The notes: generated by a model from the letters alone, not told the origin. DNA of 64,000 nucleotides from Verrucomicrobiota bacterium (GCA_017301975.1 JAFLEI010000020.1:1-64000); one strand, 5' to 3'; shown: positions 7,571 through 16,629, numbered from the stretch's first letter. Made by a program: numbers and translations.

Positions 7571-9057
7571 GCCGTCTGGGGCATGAGACTGCTGCCTGCG
7601 GGAGACGACGGTGTTTCCATTTCCTCAATGGGGTCATCGAGATCGTCAGAAACGATCTCGGTGTCTGCCGAATAGCGGTTAGCCATCTTGGAATGTTTAA
7701 TGCCGCCGCCAAGAACGACGCGCACGGTGTCGAGCAGGATCAAGCTGTCAAAAAGGACTCCGGCGTGCTTGAGGTAATAGAGATCGTACTCGAGCTTGCA
7801 CTTGGCCTCTTCGATAGACGAGCCATACGGATAGCAGACCTGAGCCCACCCTGTGAGGCCTGGTTGCAGCATGTGGCGCTCCTGATAGTGAGGCAGGGCG
7901 CGGGCGAGTTTCGTGACGAACTCCGGCCGCTCTGGACGCGGTCCGACGAAGGACATCTCACCACGCAGGACATTCAGGAGTTGGGGGATTTCGTCAATCC
8001 GATAGCGCCGCAAAAAAGCACCGCCAGGAAATACGCGCGAATCTGCTGAGACTGACGACCAGACGGCACCACCCTTTTCTGCGTCTGTACGCATGCTGCG
8101 CAACTTGTAGATTTGAAACCTCTTTCCAAACCGGCCAACACGCTCTTGGTGGAAAAAGACGGGGCCCTCTGGAGAGAAGACACGGACGATTGCCATGCCG
8201 ATTAACAGGAATGGCGAGAGCAGCACCAGCAAGATCAGTGAGGTGACCACGTCAAAAAAACGCTTCATTTTGCTGAAGTAAAAATCCCTGGAGGTGGACT
8301 CTGCCTGCATCAGCCAGTTCATGGTCACCAGATGGAGTGGCGCATAGTGCAGGTGCTTCTCGCAGATGGAAATGACACTGCAGCAGGAAAAGCCGAGATA
8401 ACGAAGGCGGCGAAACTCCTGGCGTGAACTATAGTCCTCTACTCGCTTCTCCATGAACACGATCCGGTCGAGTTTGTGCTGATGCATGAGGCTTCGCACA
8501 TTTCTGAGCTTGCCCAGGAATCCGTGCTCATGCTCAAGATCCTTCTCGATGCCGATACGTCCGACCAATTGGACCCCAGGTGGACACATGGATCTCAGTC
8601 GCTCGTATTCGGCGATTTCTTCTTCAGACTCTCCAACGAAGGCTATCCGCTCCGGAGCTATACGATGCTTGTGATACAGGAGATAATGGCTCAAGAGCAG
8701 GACGGGATAAGAGAAGAGGCATCCGAGTGCCATAAACCCTCGTCCAACGAATTCCAACGTTACAAAGCCGGCCAGCGTAATGACCACAAAGGCAAGAAGA
8801 AACGCGAAGGTAAGAAGAATTGAGTGAGTCCGGAAAGAAGAGCGTCTTTGAGATTCGACGGAATAAAGCCCGAGAATGTAGGTGACTGAGACGAGCGTGC
8901 CTGCACCGGCGAAAATAGAAGGAATAAAATCCTCAATACGCCACAGGCCGGTGAATCGAACGTAGTTCGCCAGCAGATAACCGGTTGCAAACACCAGAAT
9001 GTCGCGTGCTGCGCGGATGCCGATGTGGGACCAGTGGCCCATGCTCAAACTGTGCAT
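7567..9057 (-). CDS. polyprenyl-phosphate glycosyl-1-phosphate transferase (WcaJ/WbaP-like)
   Basis: This integral membrane enzyme of 496 residues should start glycan synthesis by moving a sugar-1-phosphate onto undecaprenyl phosphate. It has four N-terminal transmembrane segments, a CoA-binding-like central domain (IAFVGESEEEIAEYE), a membrane hairpin (FFDVVTSLILLVLLSPFLL, about residue 265) and the bacterial sugar transferase domain. That domain shows GPVFFHQERVG, YKLRSM, RIDEIPQLLNVLRGEMS and FVGPRPE near residue 380, plus PGLTGWAQV. The presence of the initiating transferase shows that the surrounding glycosyltransferases form an exopolysaccharide, capsule or O-antigen assembly locus. An acidic tail of about 30 residues follows the domain. 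The start is at 9057 or the internal ATG five codons later. Confidence 0.92.
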   Translation of the reverse strand: MHSLSMGHWSHIGIRAARDILVFATGYLLANYVRFTGLWRIEDFIPSIFAGAGTLVSVTYILGLYSVESQRRSSFRTHSILLTFAFLLAFVVITLAGFVTLEFVGRGFMALGCLFSYPVLLLSHYLLYHKHRIAPERIAFVGESEEEIAEYERLRSMCPPGVQLVGRIGIEKDLEHEHGFLGKLRNVRSLMHQHKLDRIVFMEKRVEDYSSRQEFRRLRYLGFSCCSVISICEKHLHYAPLHLVTMNWLMQAESTSRDFYFSKMKRFFDVVTSLILLVLLSPFLLIGMAIVRVFSPEGPVFFHQERVGRFGKRFQIYKLRSMRTDAEKGGAVWSSVSADSRVFPGGAFLRRYRIDEIPQLLNVLRGEMSFVGPRPERPEFVTKLARALPHYQERHMLQPGLTGWAQVCYPYGSSIEEAKCKLEYDLYYLKHAGVLFDSLILLDTVRVVLGGGIKHSKMANRYSADTEIVSDDLDDPIEEMETPSSPAGSSLMPQTA

Positions 9058-9193
9058 ATGAAAATTAGCGTTCGGCAGAGTAGTGCCTCTCTAAGCCTAT
9101 TGTTGATGCTTTCGCGGATCCTTCAAATCAGAAATGAGGCACTTATGGTGATATTTTGCAAGACGTGTTCTTTGATATAGGGGGTGTTGAAAG

Positions 9194-10375
9194 TCACTTT
9201 TGTGCCTTTTTCAGGATGTGCAGGCCGAGCAACCCAACTGAGAAGGAAATAGAGATGGCAAGGGGGTGTGACCAAAATAGCAGGTCGCGGGCCAGATTTA
9301 GGTTCCCGAAGCCGGAGAGTGACCATTTTATACCGATGTAGGTTGCGACAGTGGCACATGCGCCAACAGTGGCCAATAGGGTGAAAAACAATACTCCTTC
9401 ATCGAGATGGATCAGTTTCCGGGTAATGCCGAGTGAACGATCTTTGCTCTGTAAAAAAAGTGTGCAACTGAACAGGTAGAACTGCGCGCCGATGATGCCC
9501 GACAAAAGCAGCAAGGCCTGGCTATGAAGATCAAAGACGTGAAAAACCCCGCCGATACTGACTGGGCCGGTGCAGAAAGCGGCTATTTGCAGCAGCGTAG
9601 ATGCCAAGACCGTGATGAAACCGAGCAACTCGAATAGTCGTGGTTTCTCTGAAAAGATGAAGAGCAGGTGGCGCATGCCGTCACGCCACGTGCGCAGGTG
9701 GGCTACTCGTCCTTCCGGGCCTTTTCGAAGGCCGGAGGGAATTTCGACAGCTCGGGCACCTGCCTTGAGGGCCTTGATTAGCAATTCGGAAGCGAATTCC
9801 ATTCCATTTGAGCGAATTTGCCATTCGTCGAACGCTGTCTTGCGAATGCAACGGAAGCCTGAGTTGCAGTCAGAAAGCTTGCCGTGGAATAGCAGATTGA
9901 TCAAGCTGGTCAGCACTGGCGTACCGAGTCGGCGATGCAGAGTTGGCATGGCTCCTGGCTCGATCTTGCCTATCATTCGGGATGCAATCGCCATGTCCGC
10001 GTTACCGTCTTTGGCCGCGCGGTAAAGCGGCGCGGCATCCGCATAGAGATAGGTACTGTCTGAGTCTGCAAACATCACATACTCTGCCTGGCTTGCCTCA
10101 ATTCCCCCCCTCAATGCCGCTCCGTAGCCACGTGCTGCCACAGGCACCACACGGCAGCCCATGGAGAGTGCGATTTCCTTGGAACGGTCGGTGCTTCCGT
10201 TGTCAGCCACGATGATTTCATACGCGACCCCGCTTGATGCCAGACTCTCATTCACCTGCTGAATACATGTGCCCAATGTTTCCTCCTCATTGAGGCAAGG
10301 AAAAACGAAACTCAAATCAACGGCATGGGCTTCTGAAGGGCTGCTTGTGTTCTGAAGCGGGGGAGGGGAGCTCAT
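9194..10375 (-). CDS. DPM1-like family 2 glycosyltransferase with membrane tail
   Basis: The protein has an N-terminal GT2 domain: VFPCLNEEETLG, IIVADNGSTD, RGYGAALRGGI, the DxD-type FADSDST and SDCNSGFRCIRK. Four C-terminal membrane helices follow. This layout fits enzymes that load mannose or glucose onto polyprenyl phosphate for periplasmic transfer. The ATG at 10375 gives 393 residues; a GTG at 10393 would add six. Neither has a clear Shine-Dalgarno. A C7 run occurs at 10104-10110 inside the gene. It is separated from the sugar-transferase gene (9057) by 136 bp with no recognisable feature, and probably belongs to the same locus. Confidence 0.88.
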   Translation of the reverse strand: MSSPPPLQNTSSPSEAHAVDLSFVFPCLNEEETLGTCIQQVNESLASSGVAYEIIVADNGSTDRSKEIALSMGCRVVPVAARGYGAALRGGIEASQAEYVMFADSDSTYLYADAAPLYRAAKDGNADMAIASRMIGKIEPGAMPTLHRRLGTPVLTSLINLLFHGKLSDCNSGFRCIRKTAFDEWQIRSNGMEFASELLIKALKAGARAVEIPSGLRKGPEGRVAHLRTWRDGMRHLLFIFSEKPRLFELLGFITVLASTLLQIAAFCTGPVSIGGVFHVFDLHSQALLLLSGIIGAQFYLFSCTLFLQSKDRSLGITRKLIHLDEGVLFFTLLATVGACATVATYIGIKWSLSGFGNLNLARDLLFWSHPLAISISFSVGLLGLHILKKAQK

Positions 10376-10393
10376 GGGCCCGCTTTGCTGCAC

Positions 10394-10737
10394 CTGAATC
10401 CATTAAATGGCAAGTTTCCACTTCGACCTTTCTAAACTATTAGCCTATAATTAAACTGAAGCCGCACAGGATTGTCTTTCATAGATCCCAGTTCCAGCGC
10501 CCGACAAACAGATTAGCCAACCTCTGTACACAGTAAAAACGGTTAATTTCTAGCCGCTTCGGTAAGTCTGCAATGACTATATATACATGTCGAGTAATTG
10601 CTTAAGTGATGGAATTATAATATTGTGCTGATTGGGCTAAATATGGGGTCGTTTCAGAAAAGGTCTGATTCCGGCGGCAGGGAATGTCGCATGAAGCGCA
10701 CTTGCGCTCCTCCGGCCCCGGTCAATAATCGCACCGA
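10394..10737. other. 344-bp divergent intergenic region
   Basis: This is an AT-rich gap between the minus-strand GT2 gene and comM. It contains a tataat hexamer at 10616-10621 that could serve comM as a -10 element, but no convincing -35 is found at 16-18 bp. A small palindrome agcgca/tgcgct lies near 10695-10710. I see no ORF, tRNA or riboswitch. Confidence 0.4.
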
Positions 10738-12273
10738 ATGATCGCCAGAACCTACTCAGCCACCCTAGTCGGCGTTGACGCCATAGAGGTGGAGATTGAA
10801 TCGCATGACGGCGGAGGAACGCCCAAGATGTTCATTGTGGGGCTGCCGGATACCTCGGTGAAGGAAAGTCGCGAGCGCGTCACTGCCGCCATTTCCTCGT
10901 CTGGCTTCATGATGAATGACGGAGTGACCACCGTAAACCTGGCTCCGGCTGATTTGAAAAAGGAGGGCCCGGGTTTTGACCTGCCCATCGCCATTTCGCT
11001 CATCGCGCACCGGGCACGCATCCCTATGGGGATGCTCGCGGAGACCGCGATGATTGGTGAGTTGGCGCTCAATGGCGAACTGCGCCCTGTCCGGGGTTTG
11101 CTCGCGGTGGCGCTTGAAGCCAGACGGAAAGGTCGCAAACGACTGCTGGTGCCAAAACGGGCGGCGCTGGAAGCCAGTGTTGTGGCCGGTATCGACATTG
11201 TAGGAGTACAAAATCTCCGTGAGGTGGTGGATTACCTCAAAAGTGACCTGGAAATAGCTCCCGAACCCTGCCGGGCGACGGAATTGTTCGCCGCCGTCTC
11301 GCATTACGACATCGATTTCAATGATGTGAAGGGGCAGGCGGATGCCATTCGAGCCATCGAAATCGCTGTCAGTGGAGGCCACGGGCTGCTGATGATCGGG
11401 CCGCCGGGTACCGGCAAATCGATGATTGCCAAGCGCATCCCCACCATCATGCCCGGCATGAGCGAGGAGGAGGCGATCGAAACCACGAAAATCCACAGCG
11501 CGGCGGGATTGCTTGGCGAGGCCAGTGCTTTCGTGGCCACACGTCCCTTTCGCTCGCCGCATCACACGATCAGCGATGCCGGCCTTCTCGGTGGTGGCAG
11601 CAATCCCGGGCCGGGTGAAGTCTCCCTTTCACATAACGGTGTTCTTTTCCTGGACGAACTGCCCGAGTTTCGTCGCAGTACGTTGGAGGTCCTGCGTCAG
11701 CCGCTCGAAGACGGCAAGGTCACCATTTCACGTGCCGCAGGCTCCGTCACATTTCCTGCCAAATTCATGCTCGTTGCAGCGATGAACCCGTGCCCCTGCG
11801 GCTATTACGGCGATCTCAAGCGCGAGTGCCGCTGCGGCTCGATCGTGATTCAGCGTTATCGTCAGCGCATCAGCGGTCCGTTGCTTGATCGCATCGATCT
11901 CCATGTCGAAGTTCCGCTCGTTGACTACAAGGCCCTGGCCTCACGCGAGGGAGGTGAGGCTTCCGAGCCCATCCGCAAACGTGTCGAGACCGCGCGCGCC
12001 ATGCAGCAGGAGCGCTTCGCCAAACAAGCGGGTGTGCATACCAACAGCAGCATGACGCCGCGTCTCATCAAAAAGTACTGTGAACTTGATGCGGAGGCCG
12101 CGGGCTGCCTCGAACACGCCATGAGCGAGATGAACTTCAGCGCCCGTGCCCACGATCGCATCCTCAAAGTGGCGCGGACTCTGGCCGACCTGGGCGGCCA
12201 CGACAAAATCAGCGCCGACAATGTGCTTGAAGCGATCAGCTATCGCACGCTGGACCGGAAAATGTGGGCGTGA
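10738..12273 (+). CDS. comM: YifB/ComM family magnesium-chelatase-like AAA+ ATPase
   Basis: This 511-residue protein matches the normal length of YifB/ComM. It begins with the ChlI-type N-terminal domain (MIARTYSATLVGVDAIEVEIE), has DLPIAISLIA, and then the AAA+ core with Walker A GPPGTGKSMIAKR (about residues 221-233) and Walker B LFLDELPEF. The MNPCPCGYYGD motif is followed by the C-terminal Mg-chelatase domain ending in YRTLDRKMW. In transformable bacteria ComM is a helicase that promotes branch migration during integration of incoming DNA. ATG 10738 matches the family start, although no Shine-Dalgarno is visible. It is probably monocistronic or the first gene before the DUF4198 gene. Confidence 0.95.
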   Translation: MIARTYSATLVGVDAIEVEIESHDGGGTPKMFIVGLPDTSVKESRERVTAAISSSGFMMNDGVTTVNLAPADLKKEGPGFDLPIAISLIAHRARIPMGMLAETAMIGELALNGELRPVRGLLAVALEARRKGRKRLLVPKRAALEASVVAGIDIVGVQNLREVVDYLKSDLEIAPEPCRATELFAAVSHYDIDFNDVKGQADAIRAIEIAVSGGHGLLMIGPPGTGKSMIAKRIPTIMPGMSEEEAIETTKIHSAAGLLGEASAFVATRPFRSPHHTISDAGLLGGGSNPGPGEVSLSHNGVLFLDELPEFRRSTLEVLRQPLEDGKVTISRAAGSVTFPAKFMLVAAMNPCPCGYYGDLKRECRCGSIVIQRYRQRISGPLLDRIDLHVEVPLVDYKALASREGGEASEPIRKRVETARAMQQERFAKQAGVHTNSSMTPRLIKKYCELDAEAAGCLEHAMSEMNFSARAHDRILKVARTLADLGGHDKISADNVLEAISYRTLDRKMWA

Positions 12274-12382
12274 CTGGCTGTCTCAGCCACCGCAAGACAA
12301 CGACAGATCCTGACAAATGACCGCAAGAACATCGCCTCCGGCAGATGTATGGCTTCAGCGAACCCTCAACTCCACCCTCGCC

Positions 12383-13063
12383 ATGATCCGCTCGCTCTTC
12401 GCTCTCGCTGTTTTCAGTCTGCTGCCCCAGGTTGCTTCCGCCCACTCCCTCTGGATTGAAGAACTGCCGGACAACGCCGGCCTGGGGGTGCGGTTCGCCC
12501 AGTGGGGAGATGAATACGAAGTCTCCCCCGGCCATCTCGACTCATTCGTCCAGGTCTCCGGCTGGACGCTCGACGACAAAGGCCAGCCTCAGGTCTTCGA
12601 CGTGATCAAAAAGAAGGACCATTTTTTCCTTGGCAAGGTCGATGGAACCCGCCCTGCATTTGCCCAGGCACAATTCACCGTGCGCAAGCTGCATGAGGAC
12701 AAGCCTGCCCGTGCGCCCATTTTTTACTGCCGCTGGCAGCCGGAGGGTGCGGGTGCCGGCACCCCGGCGATGACGATGGACGTTGTGCCCACCGGCAAGC
12801 CCGGCGAGGCGCGCGTGTACTTCAGGGGCAAGCCCCTCGGCGGTGTCGAGCTGCTCTTTTTCTCCCCGAAGGTCACGGATCAAAAGCTCCAGGCCGATGC
12901 CGAAGGCTATGTGCGCGCGCCGGACATCTCCAAGCCCGGCCAGTATCTGCTCGCCGTCGCACGCTATTCCGAGGAACTGCCCGGTTTCTTCCATGGCGTC
13001 CCCTTTGCCATCACCAGTCACAGTGCCTCTCTGTATTGGACGGTGAAAGAAGAGAAGAAGTAA
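12383..13063 (+). CDS. DUF4198-like secreted protein
   Basis: The ATG at 12383 gives 226 residues with a clean signal peptide (MIRSLFALAVFSLLPQVASA) and cleavage just before HSLWIEE. An upstream in-frame ATG at 12317 would spoil the signal. Mature proteins starting with a His after the signal and rich in beta strands fit DUF4198, a periplasmic family often found near TonB receptors and metal uptake genes. The central region has FYCRWQPEG and the C-terminal half an Ig-like segment (ARVYFRGKPLGGVELLFFSP). It is convergent with the AraC regulator gene. A role in metal or heme handling is inferred only from the neighbourhood. Confidence 0.75.
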   Translation: MIRSLFALAVFSLLPQVASAHSLWIEELPDNAGLGVRFAQWGDEYEVSPGHLDSFVQVSGWTLDDKGQPQVFDVIKKKDHFFLGKVDGTRPAFAQAQFTVRKLHEDKPARAPIFYCRWQPEGAGAGTPAMTMDVVPTGKPGEARVYFRGKPLGGVELLFFSPKVTDQKLQADAEGYVRAPDISKPGQYLLAVARYSEELPGFFHGVPFAITSHSASLYWTVKEEKK

Positions 13064-13070
13064 ATCTGCC

Positions 13071-13943
13071 TTATGTGCCGCGGCTCAAACGGCGCACCCA
13101 GTGCGAGGGCGGCACTCCTTTTTCCTCGGCAAAAGCGCGGCTGAAGTGTGAGAAGCTTTGATAGCCCACCTCCAGCGCCGCTTCGGAGACATTGCATCGG
13201 CCGCTGGCGATCAAGGATGCCGCATGTTCAATGCGCACCCGTCGCAGCCATTGGGATAAGGTGATGCCTTCGATCTGGGTGAAGGTGCGGCTGAGATAGC
13301 TCGGATTGCAGCCGACGGTGGCGGCGAGCTCATCCAGAGCAGGGGGCTCATCGATTTGCGCGAGCATCAGCTCCTTCACGCGCTGAATGCGTTCCTGGGC
13401 GATCCTCAGCGTGCGGCTGATGGCGGTGCTCGCCTCGGACGGGGTGTCACTGCGGAAGATGGAGCGGATGAAGAATTCCGTCAGCCGGGCCGAGTCCAGC
13501 AACTGGCGGGCCTGTGAGCAGAGATGCGGTGGCATCGCTCCGCGCGCCCAGCCTTCGTGTTCCTCGGTCAACGGCTGCAGCAGCAGGTGGCGGGATGTTC
13601 CACTGACCAAGGGGGCAAAGGATTCACCCACCTGAGAGGTGACTCCTTTCAAGACCAGTCGCAGCCAGACATTTGGAAATACAAGGGTGAGGCACTCATG
13701 ACGGTCACGGCTGGCAAGACGGCGGGCCGTCAAGATTTCGGCCGGATCGGCTCGCAGCCAGCACGTCGTTCGCGGCGCCATCAAGGTGCTGCTGCCATCC
13801 GTCCATCTGAGTTCAGCCTCCCCTCGAAAATTGAGATGAGCCACCAGGGAATGCTCTGCCGTGGCGGCTGGCCAGTCTGCCTCAATGCGCTCAGGCACGG
13901 TGGTCCATGAGCGAAATGGAGAATCAGGGGTAGCGGCGGACAT
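13071..13943 (-). CDS. AraC family transcriptional regulator
   Basis: The 290-residue protein has a variable N-terminal domain and a C-terminal double helix-turn-helix. The first helix pair is DELAATVGCNPSYLSRTF (about residue 217) and the second is ISEAAL-like NVSEAALEVGYQSFSHFSRAF, with the conserved GxxSxSxFSRxF pattern. AraC regulators next to TonB receptor genes often activate siderophore or heme uptake, as PchR and YbtA do. With the HemS-like and TonB heme receptor genes close by, this one probably controls the heme locus. That inference rests on context. The upstream gap (13944-14051) contains an attgag-attgag-type direct repeat that could be an operator. Confidence 0.9.
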   Translation of the reverse strand: MSAATPDSPFRSWTTVPERIEADWPAATAEHSLVAHLNFRGEAELRWTDGSSTLMAPRTTCWLRADPAEILTARRLASRDRHECLTLVFPNVWLRLVLKGVTSQVGESFAPLVSGTSRHLLLQPLTEEHEGWARGAMPPHLCSQARQLLDSARLTEFFIRSIFRSDTPSEASTAISRTLRIAQERIQRVKELMLAQIDEPPALDELAATVGCNPSYLSRTFTQIEGITLSQWLRRVRIEHAASLIASGRCNVSEAALEVGYQSFSHFSRAFAEEKGVPPSHWVRRLSRGT

Positions 13944-14051
13944 GGTAATTGGGAATGAAACTCAATCTCAATAAATAACAACTTCGAGTCTTTTGATCTT
14001 GGCTACCCTTGGTCACTGACAGTCGGCCTGATTCCTGATTCAGGGGGGGAA

Positions 14052-15059
14052 CTATTTAGATTTCGCTGGCACGGGCTCATCAGGCAGCGGGGCGGAGCCT
14101 GCTGGCGGAAGCACAATGACCTCCGGTGCCGGTTTGACCCCTTCACGGTTTTCTCCACCGATGGCGATGAGTTCTCCAGTCTTACCGCTCAGCAATCGGT
14201 GAAAATAACGTGGATGAGCTAGCTTTGCGATCGGCACCCAGGCGTCACCACGCAACTCGAGCAACCGCCCCGTCAAGCCGCTGGAAAACAAACGATCCCC
14301 TTGCGAGATCGCGGCAAACCCAAAACCGCCGGTCTTGTCAGCGGGCAGCGCCGGGCCGTCACTCCAGGCTCCGGTGGTCGTATCGAGCACCGAAACAGCG
14401 CAGGTGAGTTTATTGTCATCGGTCATGCCACCAATGGCATAGACCTTCGTGCCGAGAGCTTGCACCGCGATGGCACGCCGTTTGAAAGGCTGCGCATGGC
14501 TCTCCCAGACCGGGTCAGCCTTCGTCAGGTCAAGAGTGAGGTAAGTGTCATGCCACACAGAATCCGCCTCCCCTTCCATCCGCCATCCGCCGATGACGTA
14601 GAGAGTGCTGCCGCAGACAATGCTGTCATGGCTGGAGCGTCGCTGCGGCATTTTAGGCAGGGGAATCCATCTGCCGCTGGCGATGTCATAACGCGCTGCT
14701 GTCTCGCTTGACCACAGGTCCTGTGGTTCCCCCTTTGCGTTGCGCGCAGCCATGCCGCCGATGCGGATCACGCTCTCTTTCGCTGCCACGAGCGAGGCTC
14801 CCTGCGCCGGTTCGTCTTTCGCCAGTGCTTCCCATTGGTCTGCACCTTGTTTCCAGCGGAACAGGCCGCCATGCACTTCATCACGGTTGTACTTGTGGCG
14901 TTTGCCGCTGTGGCCGCCATAAAAATACAACGAGCCATCCGGCATGCCTGCGGCACCAAAGCTCGCGACACTCAGCGGCATTTCTGGCGGCGTGTCGTTC
15001 GCCGTCAGATTGGAGGTGAGGGCGAAGAGGAATAAGGAAAAGAGGGGTAGAGCTTTCAT
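14052..15059 (-). CDS. secreted kelch-repeat protein
   Basis: Starting at the ATG of 15059 the protein has 335 residues with a signal peptide (MKALPLFSLFLFALTSNLTA). Kelch blades repeat through the chain: LYFYGGHSGKR, VIRIGGMAAR, LYVIGGWRME, VYAIGGMTDD and LIAIGGENRE, each with the double glycine after hydrophobic residues, about 50 residues apart. This predicts a five- or six-bladed beta-propeller in the periplasm or outside. A longer frame to 15224 exists but lacks a signal. It lies between the AraC regulator and the HemS-like gene on the same strand; a role in heme or iron uptake is possible but not shown. Confidence 0.85.
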   Translation of the reverse strand: MKALPLFSLFLFALTSNLTANDTPPEMPLSVASFGAAGMPDGSLYFYGGHSGKRHKYNRDEVHGGLFRWKQGADQWEALAKDEPAQGASLVAAKESVIRIGGMAARNAKGEPQDLWSSETAARYDIASGRWIPLPKMPQRRSSHDSIVCGSTLYVIGGWRMEGEADSVWHDTYLTLDLTKADPVWESHAQPFKRRAIAVQALGTKVYAIGGMTDDNKLTCAVSVLDTTTGAWSDGPALPADKTGGFGFAAISQGDRLFSSGLTGRLLELRGDAWVPIAKLAHPRYFHRLLSGKTGELIAIGGENREGVKPAPEVIVLPPAGSAPLPDEPVPAKSK

Positions 15060-15135
15060 GGGGACTCCTGCGATACAGCGACTACGAGCCTCTGCTTGCG
15101 TTGGGTTGTGAAATACTGGCGGTGAAATGACATGG

Positions 15136-15273
15136 ATGTCTGCCAGCAAGGATTTGGGCGCCATGGTCAAAAATAGCCCCGATGCCACATTTCCCCACAT
15201 CCAAAGCAATCCCGTGCTGGTCACCGCCTACACGGTGCTGGCACTGGAGCAGGTGCACCGCGCGATGAAGTAG
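15136..15273 (+). pseudogene. possible prenyltransferase/squalene-cyclase-repeat gene fragment
   Basis: An isolated 45-codon frame encodes FPHIQSNPVLVTAYTVLALE followed by VHRAMK and a stop. The NPVLVTAYxxLALE pattern resembles the C-terminus of prenyltransferase/squalene-oxidase repeat proteins that are common in Verrucomicrobiota. No upstream barrel sequence is present, because the kelch gene starts at 15059 on the other strand. It is therefore best read as a relic 3' end. The resemblance is from memory of the family pattern and could be chance. Confidence 0.35.
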
Positions 15274-15277
15274 GCCC

Positions 15278-16291
15278 TCAGCATGCGGCTTCGCGCAGCC
15301 AGTGGTTCCATTGCATATGATGCGTGGGCATCGCCTCTGGGAGCAGGCCAACACCAGCGCGGAAACACTCTTCGTCATCGTAGATTTCCAGGCAGAGAAT
15401 TTCTTTCCCCAGCACCTTGAAGCGGGTCACCCAGGCTTCAGCATGGTTCAGTTCATCCCGCAGCGTGAGCTGTGATGTTCCGGCGAAGAATGTGGTGCCG
15501 CAGCAGCAGCCGGACCAATAATTCGGCTGCATGCCCATGGGCAGAAACACGGCCTCATTGCGCAAGCCGATGCCGAGCGGCGCATCCGCCAGCGCCATGG
15601 CGCGGAGCAGGGGAAGGATGGCTGTCTCACGGATCCTCCACGCATGCTGCGGCCCGGCCACGCCTAACGCACGCCGCCGCAAGACGCCTTCCAGACCAGG
15701 GAAGGTGCTCGTCGGCAGCGTGCGGCGCAGTCCCCCCCAGAGACTGCGCACGGCCTGGGCGTCCGGCTCTGTGCTCGATCCCAACAACGCGGCGGAGCCG
15801 GACAGACCAAAGGGGGAAACCTGCTGCAGCGTGGCATGGTGGCTCACCATCTGCTCAAACGCCTCGATGTGGCTGAAGTTTGTGACCAGCAGTTTTAAGC
15901 AGCCTTCGCCTCTGCGGTCAAAGAATTGCAATGCGGCGCTCTGCTGCCCGCCTTCCAGCGGCTCCAGAGTGGCCAGCACTCCACCCAGCTTCGAAGTACA
16001 GATCTCCATGCCCGTCTTCAGGTAGATCCAGTCTCGTGAACCCGGCACGGGCTCAAACCGTGCTGCACGAAGCGCCACGGCCCCTGTCACCGGGCCGGAG
16101 GGTGCGCAGGCCATGAGCAGCCCCATTTTTTCCAATGCCTGCAGCAGGCGCGGCCAGCCGCAGTCCAGTTGTACATGCGCGGTGCCGCATTCATCATCGC
16201 AGCTCCATAGATGCGGCTTCATGCGGCCGATGTCGAAAGTGCCGAGGGGGAAACTGAAGGCGATGCGTTGGGTGGAGTTTGTCGGATTCAT
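15278..16291 (-). CDS. HemS/HmuS-like hemin-binding or hemin-degrading protein
   Basis: The 337-residue length matches full-length HemS/HmuS (about 340). Both structural repeats are recognisable. The first half has LLQALEKMGLLMAC and the strand pair SAALQFFDRRGEGCLKLLV, matching the typical LQFFD..G..xHK. The second half has AWVTRFKVLGKEILCLEIYD, matching AWVVRKPT..G.VTSLELFD. The cytoplasmic HemS family binds heme delivered by a TonB/ABC route and may break it down. The sequence is divergent and contains an unusual YWSGCCCGTT segment with three adjacent cysteines. It diverges from the small ORFs and TonB receptor at 16462 onward. No heme ABC transporter is seen in the window. Confidence 0.7.
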   Translation of the reverse strand: MNPTNSTQRIAFSFPLGTFDIGRMKPHLWSCDDECGTAHVQLDCGWPRLLQALEKMGLLMACAPSGPVTGAVALRAARFEPVPGSRDWIYLKTGMEICTSKLGGVLATLEPLEGGQQSAALQFFDRRGEGCLKLLVTNFSHIEAFEQMVSHHATLQQVSPFGLSGSAALLGSSTEPDAQAVRSLWGGLRRTLPTSTFPGLEGVLRRRALGVAGPQHAWRIRETAILPLLRAMALADAPLGIGLRNEAVFLPMGMQPNYWSGCCCGTTFFAGTSQLTLRDELNHAEAWVTRFKVLGKEILCLEIYDDEECFRAGVGLLPEAMPTHHMQWNHWLREAAC

Positions 16292-16461
16292 GCTGGGTGG
16301 TATGTCCGTTTGATACGCATGCAGAGGGAGGCTGCGCTTTCGTTGCCTTGACGAAACCTGACGGTCAAATGTGCTGCGTCACATGCTTGCGCAAACCTGC
16401 GGCAGTCTTCGTCAATCAGGCGAAAGCGGCAGTGCATGTCTCATGGTCAGAAGGGACTGCC

Positions 16462-16629
16462 ATGCAATACACCAATCATCACAACCGTCTGAATCTGCGG
16501 CCGGATCTCAATCCCGACCTCCTGCGCCGAATTGCGGACTGCCGACGCCGCAGCCGTAAAGCCCGCACCCATGCCGAAAAAATCGCCATGGCTGAACGGA
16601 ATGAACCTCAAGCCCGCCCCCGCTCATGA
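16462..16629 (+). CDS. small basic protein, 55 residues, coupled to next ORF
   Basis: The ATG at 16462 is preceded by a good Shine-Dalgarno (agaaggga, about 16449-16456). The 55-residue product is rich in Arg, with LLRRIADCRRRSRKARTH in its middle. The stop TGA overlaps the ATG of the next ORF as ATGA (16626-16629), a pattern typical of real translationally coupled genes. It resembles no family I know and does not show the hemin uptake protein HemP motif. It sits at the head of the plus-strand heme receptor unit, just across the divergent promoter from the HemS-like gene. An extended in-frame start at 16279 would overlap that gene and is less likely. Confidence 0.55.
   Translation: MQYTNHHNRLNLRPDLNPDLLRRIADCRRRSRKARTHAEKIAMAERNEPQARPRS

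Noticed and set aside
10104-10110. C7 run in the DPM1-like GT2 gene as a phase-variation tract
   Set aside because: Runs of seven occur by chance in GC-rich DNA, for example also near 14043 and 44812, so it is not persuasive.
12280-12300. Short tggctg/cagcca stem after comM as a terminator
   Set aside because: Only six pairs and no T-run follow; too weak to call.
16279-16461. Extended start for the 55-residue protein
   Set aside because: It would overlap the HemS-like gene start and ignore the good SD before ATG 16462.
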